A stretch of 64,000 bases of DNA from Harmothoe impar (taxonomy: Eukaryota; Annelida; Polychaeta; Phyllodocida; Polynoidae): positions 62,951,946 to 63,015,945 of the forward strand of contig OX381720.1 of assembly GCA_947462335.1 (NCBI GenBank). The letters are read 5' to 3'. Every line of letters begins with the position of its first letter. Position 1 is the stretch's first letter. Under the pieces are notes generated by a model. It did no database searches, had not been told where the DNA came from, and saw only the letters and a list, made by a program, of their open reading frames with translations. Both the position numbers and the translations under genes were made by a program. This document shows positions 19,795-30,095 of this stretch, one piece after another.

Positions 19795-20640
19795 TTTATT
19801 ATTATTATTATTTATTAGGGTACACAATCGTCCCCAGGGGACGGTCTTCCGTGCACCACATAGATTTCAGTCCTTGTTCTTATGTGGTGCTTATGGCGTA
19901 GGTATGTCCTTGTGATAGGTTACAATCATTAAAGGTATATGATATATGAGTAAGAGGTGAGCGTGTAGTGCATGGCGTAAATTGATTAGTGCATTAAGGT
20001 GCTAGGCGAGCAAGAGGCACTAGTCCAACTTTAATTTATTAATGGCGGTTCGGAATTTTCTGTATGTGGGCAGTTTTTGCACTTCCTTGTCTAAAGTGTC
20101 CCAGATGGTGATTGCACGGTAGTATGGAGCCCTTTCATAGAAGGCTGATTTAGCTCTACGCTTGGCAAATTTAATCTTTAAATCCCCTCTTGTGCGTATA
20201 TCATTTTGGACTATTGCCTCCCCACGCTTTGATTTTTTCCACATTATACATAGCAATTGCTTTTGACGTCGCGTGTGCATAGTATCTATACCACATGTTT
20301 TGTGGAGGTCCGCTATGCTTATTTCTCGCACACGGGCTTGGAGGCAGGTTCTAAGAGCCTGGTTTTGCATTCTTTGCAGTTTGTCCAATTCTCCTTCATC
20401 ACACTTCCAGTGTAGAATGAGCAATACTCTACTGATGGCGAGATCATTACCTTATATATCATTAAACTAATGTCCTTGGTTAGACTTTTCCTTAATCTTG
20501 TTAATTTCATGTTTTTATTGCCGAAACTCTTTTTGACTTTAGTGACATGCGGTTTTATAGTGAGTTTACTGTCTAGCTCTATACCAAGGTACGAGTAAGT
20601 TTTGCAACAAGGTAACACCTCGCCACACAGCGTTACAGCC
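19795..20640 (-). pseudogene. CR1/L2-like LINE 3' end (ORF2 thumb/C-terminus plus 3' UTR)
   Basis: On the - strand the part near 20640-20320 reads YLGIELDSKLTIKPHV then a P-S-x-EYCS motif, the classic region just after the RT palm in CR1/L2/jockey-type LINEs. A frameshift near 20320-20424 moves the reading to a second frame, LDKLQRMQNQALRTCL ... FYERAPYYRAITIWDTL ... FRTAINKL, the normal C-terminus, closed by a stop at 20020. The 3' UTR follows to about 19795 and ends in an (AAT)n-like tail (19797-19815), as expected for target-primed insertion. The RT catalytic core is missing (5' truncation) and the frame is broken, so it is dead. Confidence 0.82.
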
Positions 20641-21770
20641 GGGTCCGCCAGGAGGGGTGGTCGATCTTTCCCTCCCCAGCCCTGTTGGGTTCAAATTGAT
20701 TGCGGCTGACTCCTCCTAGTTATAACTTAGCTTTAGAAATCAGCTGGCAGTTCTGCTAAAATGAAAACCTTTTTCTGGTTTGCCCCATCTTAAGGGGTCC
20801 AAATGTGTTTTTAGTCTCGCCCCAAAATGCACCAACCCTCTCCCCTTGTTGTTAAACATTGACAGCACTTTGTAACTTCAGTGTTAAGGAGGGTCAGGGC
20901 ACAGAGTAGAGCCCTCTGACCAGCAGAGCTGAAACCACAACACTAGTATGGTACCAGACCTACCTCCTTCATGTGGCATGGGTGTGGTAAGGGGAACTCT
21001 ATGTGGCACTTAATGGTTGAATAACAATGACATCAAAAGGGAAATGCACTAACGCCTAAGACGTCTATGGAACTATTACTGTGTACTGGCCAGCACAAGT
21101 TGCATTCTGTGACTGTAGCCCGGGGGGGGCCACTCCCTCAGATTTGGATACCATGTGTGAACATGATTCCAAGGGAAAGCGTCCGTTTTTGGGTCCTAGG
21201 CACGGGCCCGCGAGGGCCCTTGATAAGGGTGCTTTTAAGCACATTTTGGGAGAAAGGGGTATATTTTCAGAGCTTTGAAGGGAAATTTTTACTTTATGTT
21301 CTCATAATATTTCTTAGTCCCCCTTGAGAAGGGGATTTTTTGCAGGGTGACCCGTAATTAGGGTGTATTTTTCAGGGTCATCTGTGATTTAGGTCAGTTT
21401 TCTTGCTAATTTTCCCTTGAAAAGGGTATGATTTTTGAAAATTTCGGCCCTTGATAAGTGTACCACATTTGAGGTGATGTTCACACATAATGACTATAGA
21501 AAAGATAGGGAGTCCCCCCCCCCCCCCCCCGGGACTGTAGCATGATGTTGACTTGCTGTATTTAAACCGTGGGAGTATACATTGCTTGTTCTTATTCCCC
21601 ACTAGCTGGATGTCCACTGGACAGCGCCATATTGGACTGGTCCCAGTATGCACCCTCTCCTTTCCAGTCACTAGCTTCAGCAAATCATGTGGACCAGATC
21701 AGGGGGCTAAAGCTATGCTTGGAGAGTGGAACTACTACATTCCCTGCATGCTAGGACACCTGCAATCTTT
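20641..21770. other. Non-coding stretch with GGG/CCC-rich degenerate repeats
   Basis: Imperfect repeats around CCCTTGA(T/A)AAGGG(T/G) lie at about 21205-21465. A poly-C run lies at 21514-21530. No gene. Confidence 0.5.
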
Positions 21771-21785
21771 TACCTGTCCAATATA

Positions 21786-21851
21786 GGGTTGTGGTTAGGA
21801 CAATGGACTCATGACTAGCAGTACCTAAGTTCAAATCCCCTCCAGGCTAGG
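21786..21851 (+). repeat. tRNA-like module 1 (left arm of foldback)
   Basis: Has an A-box-like GTGGTTAGGACA and a B-box-like AGTTCAAATCC. The stems are only partly pairable, so it is tRNA-derived and not a working tRNA. The inverted partner is at 24434-24499. Confidence 0.55.
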
Positions 21852-22002
21852 TGTGGTGACCATTTTAACCCCATTGGTTGCAAAAGCTTGCACCAAAAGT
21901 TTGGCAAAATGTTTTTGTAAAACATTTTATGAACCTTTGCAAAAGGTTTGGGTATAGTCTTTTGGTAACCACTTTTGGTAACCATCTATGTTACACTAAA
22001 CG

Positions 22003-22072
22003 CCACACCAAGGACCGAACCCGGGACCCTTAGATTGGGAGTTCCAGGCTCTCCTAGTTGAGCTATGGAGGC
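22003..22072 (-). repeat. tRNA-like module 2 (left arm of foldback)
   Basis: On the - strand: A box TAGCTCAACTAGGAGAG, anticodon-loop-like ACTCCCAATCT, B box GGTTCGGTCC. The D and anticodon arms fold tolerably, while the acceptor strands do not. The inverted partner is at 24212-24281 with near-identical sequence. Confidence 0.6.
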
Positions 22073-22149
22073 TGCTGGTAGATCAAGGTACAATAGGTAA
22101 ACATAAACTTTGTTATTGATTATCCTCATTAATGATCAATGCTATTAGG

Positions 22150-22395
22150 GACCTTTAGCAACCATGTTAAAGCTCATTAGGGACCTTTAGCAACCACGTA
22201 AAAGCTCATTAGACATATCCTATGTCTTCAGCACTGCTACGTCTGCGTTTAATGAGCTTTTACGTGGGTTGCTAAAGGTCCCTATTAAATGCAGATGTAG
22301 CAGTGCTGAAAGGATAGGATACGTCTGCGTTTAATGAGCTACTTCGGGTTTGCTAAAGGTCCCTAAATAATGGTGCACTGTGATAGGGACCTTGA
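22150..22395. repeat. 'GGGACCTTTAGCAA' units in left arm
   Basis: At least two direct (AGGGACCTTTAGCAACCA) and two inverted (TTGCTAAAGGTCCCTA) copies, with GATACGTCTGCGTTTAATG words between them. Confidence 0.75.
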
Positions 22396-22659
22396 ACAAC
22401 CAATGGGGTGGAACCCAGGCTAACAGTGTAGACTAGACCATTCACAAATAAATCTTCTTTATTTTGGGTCTGCCCCTGATCTGTTAGGTACAGAAGCCCA
22501 GAAGGGTCAGAAAAGTTTTTTTTATTTTCAAACAAGAAAAGTTTTTTTTCCGTTTTTTTCAATTTCGTAAATTTTTTTTTAAATTTTGAAAAAAGTTTTT
22601 TTTTTTCCTTTCCTTAGAATTTTTTTTTTCTTTTTTTTTGAAAAGTTTTTTCATTTGTG

Positions 22660-23690
22660 GGAAAATGGCCGATTTGGCGAGAAAAATGGTCAAAAACGGG
22701 AAAATGTCCATTATAGGGAAAATGGCCGATTTGCGGAGAAAATGGGTCAAATTCGTAAAAATGATGATATTCAGGAAAATGGCCAATTTGGGGAGAAATT
22801 GGGTCAATTTCGGAAAAATGTCGATTTTAAGGAATATGGCCGATTTGGCGAGAAAATGGGTCAAATTCGTAAAAATGATGATTTTCAGGGTATGGCCGAT
22901 TTGGCAAGAAATTGGGTCAAATACGGAAAAATGATGATTTTCAGGAAAATGGCCGATTTGGCGAGAAAATGGGTCAAATTCGGAAAAATGTCGATTTTAA
23001 GGAATATGGCCGATTTGGCGAGAAAAAGGGTCAAAAATGGAAAAATAATGATTTTCAAGGAAATGGCCGATTTGGCGAGAAACTGGGTCAAATTCGAAAA
23101 AATTTCGATTTTCAGGAAAATGGCTGATTTGGTGAGAAAATGGGTCAAATTCGAAACATGTCGATTTTAAGGAATATGGCCGATTTGGCGAGAAAATGGG
23201 TCAAAAATGGAAAAGCTGACGATTTTCACGGAAATGGCCGATTTGGCGAGAAACTGGGTCAAATTCGGAAAAAATGTGGATTTTCAGGAAAATGGCCGAT
23301 TTGGCGAGAAAAATGGTCCAAATCGGAAAAATGATGATTTTCAGGAAAATGGCTGATTTGGCGAGAAAATTGGTCAAAATCGGAAAAATGGTGATTTTCA
23401 GAAAAATGGCCGATTTTGACCAATCTTCTCATCAAATCGGCCATTTTCTTTACAATCAACAATTTTTGCGATTTTGACCCATTATTTCGCCAGATCTGCC
23501 ATTTTCACTACAATCGACATTTTTCCAAATTTGACCCATTTTCTCGCCAAATCTGTGAATTTCGGTGAGTATAAGTAGAGCTTATACTGGTATAAACCCA
23601 ATTGAATCTGAGGCCATTTTCCCTAAGATGGACATTTTCCCGTTTTTGACCATTTTCTCGCCAAATCGGCCAGTTTTCCCACAAATAAAA
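22660..23690 (+). repeat. 57-bp minisatellite with an inverted tail
   Basis: About 13 copies of a unit built on ATGGCCGATTTGGCGAGAAA and ATGGGTCAAATTCGGAAAAATG, with the spacer alternating GATGATTTTCAGG and TCGATTTTAAGG. From about 23410 the sense flips (TTGACC..TTCTCGCCAAATC). Long open frames on both strands (for example 22586-23170) come from the period of 57, a multiple of three. Confidence 0.9.
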
Positions 23691-24004
23691 AAAAAAATTA
23701 AAAAAAAAAAAAAAAAAAAAATTCTAAGGAAAGGAAAATAAACAACTTTTTTCAAAATTTGAAAAAAAAACTTGCAAAAGTGAAAAAAAAAACTTTTGCC
23801 AAAATGAAAAAAAAAAAATTCACAAAAGTGAAAAAAAAACTTTTACAAAAGTGAAAAAAAAAAAACCTTTACAAAAAAAAGGAAAAAAAAATATTCTTGT
23901 TTGAAAATGAAAAAAACTTTTCTGACCCTTCTGGGCTTCTGTAGTACGGGAACATGCCTTTGAGTTTATTACCTTGGGTTCGACCCCATAGGTTGTTCAA
24001 GGTC

Positions 24005-24150
24005 CCTATTACAGTGTAGGCCTACCATTAGGGACCTTTAGCAACCACGTAAAAGCTCATTTAACGCAGACATGGCAGTGCTGAAAGCATAGGATACGTC
24101 TGGGTTAAATAAGCTACGTCGGGTTTGCTCAAGGTCCCGATTATTTAGCA
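24005..24150. repeat. 'GGGACCTTTAGCAA' units in right arm
   Basis: ATTAGGGACCTTTAGCAACC ... GGGTTTGCTCAAGGTCCCGA with GGATACGTCTGGGTTAAAT between. Shorter than the left-arm block. Confidence 0.65.
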
Positions 24151-24211
24151 TTGATCATTAATGAGGATAATCAATAACAAAGTTTACCTATTGTACCTGA
24201 ACCTACCAGCA

Positions 24212-24281
24212 GCCTCCATAGCTCAACCAGGAGAGCCTGGAACTCCCAATCTAAGGGTCCCGGGTTCGGTCCTTGGTGTGG
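24212..24281 (+). repeat. tRNA-like module 2 (right arm of foldback)
   Basis: Partner of 22003-22072, differing at only a few bases. The A and B boxes are retained. Confidence 0.6.
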
Positions 24282-24433
24282 CTTTTAGTGTAACATAGAT
24301 GGTTACCAAAAGACGTTACCAAAAGACTATACCCAAACCTTTTGCAAAGGTTCATAAATTATTTTACAAAAAGGTTTTGCCAAAACTTTTGGTGCAAGCT
24401 TTTGCAACCAATGGGGTTAAAATGGTCACCACA

Positions 24434-24499
24434 CCTAGCCTGGAGGGGATTTGAACTTAGGTACTGCTCGTCATGAGTCCATTGTCCTAACCACAACCC
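24434..24499 (-). repeat. tRNA-like module 1 (right arm of foldback)
   Basis: Partner of 21786-21851 in inverted orientation. It keeps GACTCATGAC and TTCAAATCCCCTCC. Confidence 0.55.
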
Positions 24500-24514
24500 T
24501 ATATTGGACAGGTA

Positions 24515-25315
24515 ATAAAAGGTGTGCCCAGGTACAACCAATGCATAATACACATGTATGTAGAGGCCTAGTGTAATCATTGCTCCACTCTCCCCCCTGC
24601 TGTTTGGCCCCCCTGAGACCCACACTGTTAGTTCTAAGTGTCCCCAATTGTGGCAGCACTGGTATCCCGCTAGTGAGGAATAGCTATTAGACATTCCTTT
24701 TAGCTTTTGGAATCTTTAGGGTTGGTCTACATTTACATACAGTGGTGGTACTTATATATATTCCCAGAAAATAGACAGAATGACAGTTTCCAACTGCGAA
24801 ATAAAAGATACTCTTCAGAGAGACCGTAGCACTGGTTGCCGGACCTAGGAGGAGCGGTGTTTTATATACGACCTAGAATATGATAACCTACATGGTCACA
24901 TGCTCCAGTGCTAAAACATGTCCTGTACTCATTTAAGATATATAGTACATAGCATAGCAATAATCTGTCTTAATGTGTACCAGGTGTTTGGTAACCATCG
25001 CTCATCCTTACCTGGCGTTTGGACTCCTGTAGTGGTACAACTCTGAACCGACACTCAGGAAAGGAGGAAATAGCAAACATGAATTAGAGTAACCTTGGTG
25101 TACATTAAATGACGATGTCAACCTATATCAAAGGCTACACCGCAACAGCAACCATACTTGCTGAGGTGATTAAACTGTAAATTACTATCAAAATTAACAC
25201 CAAATATAGCAGTCAGTTGCCATGGTTACACCCTAACCTGTCATCCTACAGCTGCAGGGTGTACAGCATCAGTGTTATTTATGTGTACAGCCTGGGGCCC
25301 CATGTGGATGTACAT
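24515..25315. other. Non-coding stretch
   Basis: No supported exon, RNA gene or clear repeat. Short frames look random. Confidence 0.5.
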
Positions 25316-25783
25316 CTGGAAGGCGTTTCACCGTATGTTGATCTATTATTACACATACGGCTGCAAGATGCGGTCAAGATGCGGAGATAAATAATTAAAA
25401 TAATTCTAGGGCCATTTTATTACATATATATATAGCACTTTAAAAGTAGTAGTAGTTGAAATGTTAGCACTCAAGAGGTTTTGCACCTGTGTGGATGGAT
25501 ATGAACTCGCCACGGTACAGGGGTGGCCCACTCCAGATACCCAGTCAACACTTACATTGTAGCAGTGTGACAGGATTACGTTACATTTACACAGGGTTTT
25601 TGCATATATATGATTATGTGCCTGATATCACCCAGGGATATTAGTATATATTAATAGGAACGGAGTATAGTAGTTCCACTACCCCCCGGTGGTGGCAGGT
25701 CAGGGCATATATACCAGAGCCCGCCGGCCACCGCTCACATTCATCCAATATGTCCAGTGTACTACTGTTGTGAAAATTCCGCT

Positions 25784-26890
25784 ATGGGCAATCCCAAAAC
25801 TTGTGAAGTTTGTGGGCAAGAATTTGACGGGCGGAGGAAATATTGCCCTCATTGTGAGGAGAAACGCGCTGAGAGGGCAGTAGTGACTGAGGTGAATAAT
25901 ATCATTTCTAAGACCGCAGCACTGGGAAAAGGAGATACCCCGCCGCAACAACCCACTACAATGGACGCTTCCGTGATGGCGGACTTGGCCAAGTCTATGC
26001 AATCCATGGCTACTAGTATGCACTCAATGGTAGGTGAGCTCAACCTTACCTTGAGAGAAGCACGGGAGGATCGGGAGGAAGCCAGAAAAAGGGCATCACC
26101 CATTCCGGACCCTCGGGACGATCCTGCGTACACGGACCCCAGGAAGAAAGATGGCGCCTGTCGCAGTTGCGGTTGTGGCGGGAAAGATGGCGGCCATCAT
26201 CGGTGTCCCTCACAACCGCCCCCGGGCACGGATTTCACCGACTTGTGGGACGTCAATGACGACGGAATCCAGATCAAGGAATTCCTTCATCGTGTGGAGA
26301 GGAAAAAGAGTAGGTTTGACATTCATCGTTTTCTCACTGAGCAAGAATGCAAAAAGACTACTCCCATTGACTGCACAGATACTTTGTTATTTCTTTTGAC
26401 AAAATTGATGGATGAGATGGAGGATAAATGTGAAGATACCAGGGGCTTGAGAATTCATATGAGGTATTTGTTGGCCATGTCTAGGCAGGGTATCTATGAT
26501 ATAAAAGCTCTGGTTAGTTATGACTTAGAAGTGCGCGCTAAAGCAGAAAAGCTGGCGTCCGAAAATAAACCTCCGTTTGTGGGGGTGGACACAGAGTTAT
26601 CCAACTTCCATTTAGGTTATGGGGGTACCAAAAATGCCAGAGGTTTGAACAATTCCAGTGTTACCAGTGGGGGACATAAAAAATCTTATGTTTCCCCAGG
26701 TAGTAAGGGAAAAAAGGGCTTCACTGGGTGGCGTAAGCTCGCTGCCGAGAAACAATGCTGTTTCGCGTTCAGTAGTGGGCGCCCATGCAGTGGTTGCGCG
26801 CATAAACATCAGTGTGCGTATTGTGACGCTGTCAGTCATGGCATGTTCGCCTGTAAACAACATGATTCTGGTCTCCAAGAAGGGGTTTGA
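25784..26890 (+). CDS. Gag-like protein of a second tyrosine-recombinase element (fragment)
   Basis: 368 codons from the ATG at 25784 (the frame is open a little upstream). The N-terminal zinc ribbon C-x2-C-x10-C-x2-C (about residues 9-26) is followed by a helical stretch with repeated SMQSMATSMHSM and a charged coil. The middle contains VSYDLEVRAKAE and FHLGYGG, matching HYDLGVREKAE and VLGYGDW of the gag at 897-1958. The C-terminal cluster (CCFAFSSGRPC-x2-C-x-HKHQC-x2-C-x4-H-x4-C) is the same zinc module as in that gag. Overall similarity is low, so this is a different family. It ends in TGA (26888-26890), after which the same frame stays open 97 codons. No RT or recombinase follows. Confidence 0.75.
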   Translation: MGNPKTCEVCGQEFDGRRKYCPHCEEKRAERAVVTEVNNIISKTAALGKGDTPPQQPTTMDASVMADLAKSMQSMATSMHSMVGELNLTLREAREDREEARKRASPIPDPRDDPAYTDPRKKDGACRSCGCGGKDGGHHRCPSQPPPGTDFTDLWDVNDDGIQIKEFLHRVERKKSRFDIHRFLTEQECKKTTPIDCTDTLLFLLTKLMDEMEDKCEDTRGLRIHMRYLLAMSRQGIYDIKALVSYDLEVRAKAEKLASENKPPFVGVDTELSNFHLGYGGTKNARGLNNSSVTSGGHKKSYVSPGSKGKKGFTGWRKLAAEKQCCFAFSSGRPCSGCAHKHQCAYCDAVSHGMFACKQHDSGLQEGV

Positions 26891-27184
26891 CTGCATGACA
26901 AACCCCGGGGTGTTACTCCTAATGTTAGCCACGGTGTTAGTAATGTTAGTTGTGATTACCATGATGTAATTAATCCTAGTGTAGCTGAAGTTAGCGCGGC
27001 TGCTTCAGTAAGCTGTGATAAACATGTCAGTGTGAACCTCGACCAAGGTGAAGGTCACCAATCGATCAGCTGTGACCCAGTTGTCGTAAATGTTGGCGAA
27101 GTTCCACAAATGGTGGTGTTTGACGAAATGTTAAACGAGTGTGAATTAGATTCTACATTTGATTCCTATTGTGCCTATACATGA
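26891..27184 (+). pseudogene. Start of pol reading frame after the gag stop, truncated
   Basis: Directly after the gag TGA the same frame runs on for 97 sense codons to a TGA at 27182-27184. The composition (Val/Ser/Asn/Asp/Cys-rich) is similar to the N-terminal extension of pol in the element at 601-5925. RT motifs are absent, and unrelated sequence begins near 27185, so the pol gene is cut short. Confidence 0.5.
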
Positions 27185-27324
27185 AAAAGAGTCTTTTCTT
27201 CCATAACTCGGTAAATAATGGCCCTACAGAGCTGAAACTTTGCCCACAGACTCCTTGTGTATAAACGGTGGTAGACAACAGAGTACAGAGCTGGCTGTAG
27301 TGGTGACGAAATGGTAGTAGTGGC

Positions 27325-27427
27325 TCCTACCATTTCCTCATGGCCCCTACCATTTTCTCACGGCCCCTACCATCTCCTCATGGCCCCTACCATCTCCTCA
27401 CGGCCCCTACCCCTACCATCTCCTCAC
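27325..27427 (+). repeat. 20-bp tandem repeat
   Basis: About five copies of CCCCTACCATCTCCTCAYGG, the earlier ones with TTT in place of CTC. Confidence 0.85.
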
Positions 27428-27479
27428 GCCAAAGATGCGGAATTTTTGTGCTCCGCATGTTGAGCTGAAACGCAATTTT

Positions 27480-27519
27480 CGCCGTATGTACATACGGCCG
27501 GCCGTATGTACATACGGCG
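27480..27519. repeat. Perfect 40-bp palindrome
   Basis: Two abutting copies of the self-complementary word GCCGTATGTACATACGGC make one perfect palindrome. It lies in the subterminal region of the unit ending at 27632. Confidence 0.9.
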
Positions 27520-27631
27520 GCCGTATCTTTTTCCGTAAGATGCGGACATGTTGAGCTGAAACGCAAAAATGAACTGAAACGCAAAAAAGACACATACGGC
27601 CCCTCCGTATGATACGGTGAAACGCCTTCCA

Positions 27632-27632
<1 letters not shown>

Positions 27633-27701
<69 letters not shown>
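27633..27701. repeat. (TA)n microsatellite
   Basis: About 34 uninterrupted TA pairs immediately after the terminal repeat ending at 27632. Confidence 0.95.
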
Positions 27702-27703
<2 letters not shown>

Positions 27704-29250
27704 TATACACTGGGATAGACATGAATAGTGACAGGTCAACATACCCATACACTGCTATAACTGCTAAACGTCTCATTATGTGGTGTAAACATAGAACTGG
27801 TTCACTCCGACCGTGATGGATGAACCACGACTGGCAGTGCATCCCAAAATAACCAATGAACATATTGAATCCTGAGCAGGCAACGCTGAGGAACAAAGCT
27901 ATGGCTTCGGAAATAACTGATTTTAAGCATTTTCCAACGAAACTTGTTAATGCAAGGATCAGGCTGACAATTCCCTAGGTATGAAGTCTACTACCAGCGC
28001 TGCTTTCATATACCCTGTTGAAACACTGCAGAAGAGTGATCATGATGCAATGACAATGACAATGACAATGATAATGATTTTATTCTCGAAAAACTACGAA
28101 GAGATATATGAGATACATACATACAATATAACGGTGGTGTATTTTCAACGTTAAAAATGACAGTATAAGACTTATATATGAGTATTTATGTCAACTAATA
28201 ATGAGATTTCTTTGATCATTTCGTGAGCACCAGATACATGTAACTTACATGCAGTCCTGAGATTTTCTATGAGCACCAGATAGAAGACTAGGTACTTTAC
28301 TCTACACTAATGTATAGTTCCTACCAATGGGGATGACATGTTTTATACAATGAACAACAGTAGGCTTATGTGCAGCTGCATATGTTATGGGTATGTTATG
28401 TGCATGAATGCAGCCCTGTTCTAGTTGTCTCGCCAGGGTTAAAGCACAGGCCGAGTTCATAAAAGGTCCAATTTGTTGGGGTGGGGGATGGGGGTTAGAA
28501 TTTAGATATAGTCACGGAAAATGTCCCACTTTTAGGGCCCAGCTCTACCCCACACAAGGAGCTCTGGATAAGGACCCGACTGACACACTAAATCACACTA
28601 AATCAGTAATCTAGCTGTTCCTAAAGGGCCAACAACTTTGCCTGGATGTATGCAGATCTACTAGAAAATGGCTTTGTCTGACTAAGATGGACTCTTGGAG
28701 GATGAAAGAGTCTGGTATTGCTAGCCTCCTGGAGGAGGGGCCAGCATTGTCATTTTAAGTCCTGGCTCTATATGAAGGTGCAGCCTAGGCTCAGCCTTAC
28801 TACAATACAACTTTGGAATAGAGTGCTTCTGGCGACAAAGCCAGTGTCAGGTTGATGCTCACATTCTCCTGCTGCACTCATCATGATTTATGTGACAGTG
28901 CTAAACACTCTGGTTCTTAGTTATACTGGGTATGTTGTCTTTTTGCATCAAGGGAACAAGAGAATGGATGCATGGTCTGTGGAAATCTATCGATACATGA
29001 TAATAGGTTCCTAAAGCTAAAATTGGAATAACTATATCAGGAATTCCCCTTATAAACACCTGGCTGACATTGGAGTAAATAACAGCCCTACTGAAGCTGT
29101 TTTAACTAAAAAAAAAGAGCATAACAAATATCACCCTCACATAGACCACAAACAGACTAGTGGGAGTTGGTAAAAACGTGTCCATACCCCACAGACCACC
29201 CTCACACATCCCATCATGCCTCCTCCTCATTGAGGATTCGCCCTGCGTCC
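27702..29250. other. Non-coding stretch
   Basis: Holds a (TGACAA)n-like tract at 28047-28075 with adjacent sequence resembling a LINE tail on the - strand, and repeat-family copy 4 near 28370-28450. No exon is supported. Confidence 0.5.
28365..28450 (+). repeat. 'GCATGAATGCAG' repeat family (copy 4, short)
   Basis: GTTATGTGCATGAATGCAG CCCTG ... CTCGCCAGGGTTAAAG. Only the left half is recognisable. Confidence 0.5.
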
Positions 29251-29252
29251 GG

Positions 29253-29272
29253 TGACGTCATGGGTGACGTCA
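29253..29272. promoter_or_regulatory. Two cAMP-response-element-like sites
   Basis: TGACGTCA at 29253-29260 and again at 29265-29272, 12 bp apart start to start. Each is a perfect 8-bp CREB/ATF consensus. No gene start is recognisable nearby, so the role is open. Confidence 0.45.
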
Positions 29273-29563
29273 CAGGACGTGGAGGTGACTTGTGTTTGAT
29301 GTGTACACAAGGAATACCTTATACCTCATAGCGTAGGTACCCACCTACTGTAGGACAGGGAAATTGCACTGGGACAATACTTTACATATTTTCAAATATA
29401 GCTACTGACTCTACAGGTGACCCTATACATTGCACAATAGAATATGAATAGTTTGTATGAAAGTCTGATAATCCTACTCTTGAACTAGGTACTCAAAAAA
29501 GCCTAACATTAACAAACTCAAAAAGTACTAGCATTAGCCTAGCATTAATACACCCCAGTGGGC

Positions 29564-29612
29564 ATAATATGACAACAAGTTATCAATCTCGATGCAATGT
29601 TCTGTGCCCACT
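29564..29612. repeat. Short relative of the CCAGTGGGCACA MITE
   Basis: CCCAGTGGGCATAA ... TCTGTGCCCACTT, about 49 bp, matching the ends of the element at 15779-15884. Confidence 0.55.
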
Positions 29613-29879
29613 TAGACTGTGTGAAAATTCTGAATGCCAGACTCTAAAAGCATATTCCATCATTCTATAGGAGAGTCCAGCAATACTTGAACCGTCAATT
29701 TCTTAGAGATGGTGTTCATGGTCAGGCTGACTCTCACCTTTCTCTCTGTGAATATGAAGACAGCTCCACATGACATGGTTGTGTATTTGTGTGCTGTACT
29801 GTAGATGGTTGACAGGCTGCTGCCTTCATCTATAAGGTGGGAGTCACAGGTAAAGAACAGGGAAACTATCACTGTAAGG

Positions 29880-30095
29880 GCAGCATGCTGCCTTAACACA
29901 GTTAGCGTCATGATGCATGCATGGCGAGTTACTCGCCAGGGCATGGTGCCGACCCAACTGGTTAATACACCCCAAAAGGGTCAGCATACTGCATGCAGAC
30001 CTGGCTAGTTTACTCACCGGGGCTGTATTAATGCATCGTGTTGCCATAGTGTGTGGCATATTAAGGCACTGTGCGGCACGTATAGGGTTATAGCA
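29880..30095 (+). repeat. 'GCATGAATGCAG' repeat family (copy 5, two palindromes)
   Basis: The first palindrome is around GGCGAGTTACTCGCCAGGGC (about 29922-29941). A second follows around CATACTGCATGCAGACCTGG ... GGGCTGTATTAATGCATCG. The 3' part ends CACTGTGCGGCACGTATAGGGTTA. Confidence 0.65.

Larger units (their letters stand above)
21771..24514. mobile_element. 2.7-kb foldback element with tRNA-like modules in its arms
   Basis: The outer arms (21771 to about 22150, and about 24155-24514) are inverted copies, starting TACCTGTCCAATATAGGG and ending with its complement. They share GGTTAGGACAATGGACTCAT, AACCATCTATGTTACACTAA and GATCATTAATGAGGATAATC. Each arm carries two tRNA-like modules. Next come GGGACCTTTAGCAACC units, and then CAGAAGCCCAGAAGGGTCAG at about 22492-22511 mirrored at about 23924-23943. 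The centre is a 57-bp minisatellite (22660-23400) that itself turns around (inverted copies 23410-23680), with poly-T and poly-A flanks. It has no coding capacity and should fold into a very long hairpin. Confidence 0.8.
25316..27632. mobile_element. Terminal-inverted-repeat unit enclosing a retroelement fragment
   Basis: The left end CTGGAAGGCGTTTCACCGTA (25316-25335) is mirrored by TACGGTGAAACGCCTTCCAG (27613-27632). CATACGGC words follow just inside both ends (25354-25361 and about 27590-27620). Between them lies the gag fragment at 25784-26890. No transposase is visible and I see no clear target duplication. The right end abuts a (TA)n array. Confidence 0.65.

Noticed and set aside
22586..23170. 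194-codon frame inside the foldback element
   Set aside because: Made of the 57-bp repeat and poly-T flank, and the opposite strand is open as well. No protein-like domain.
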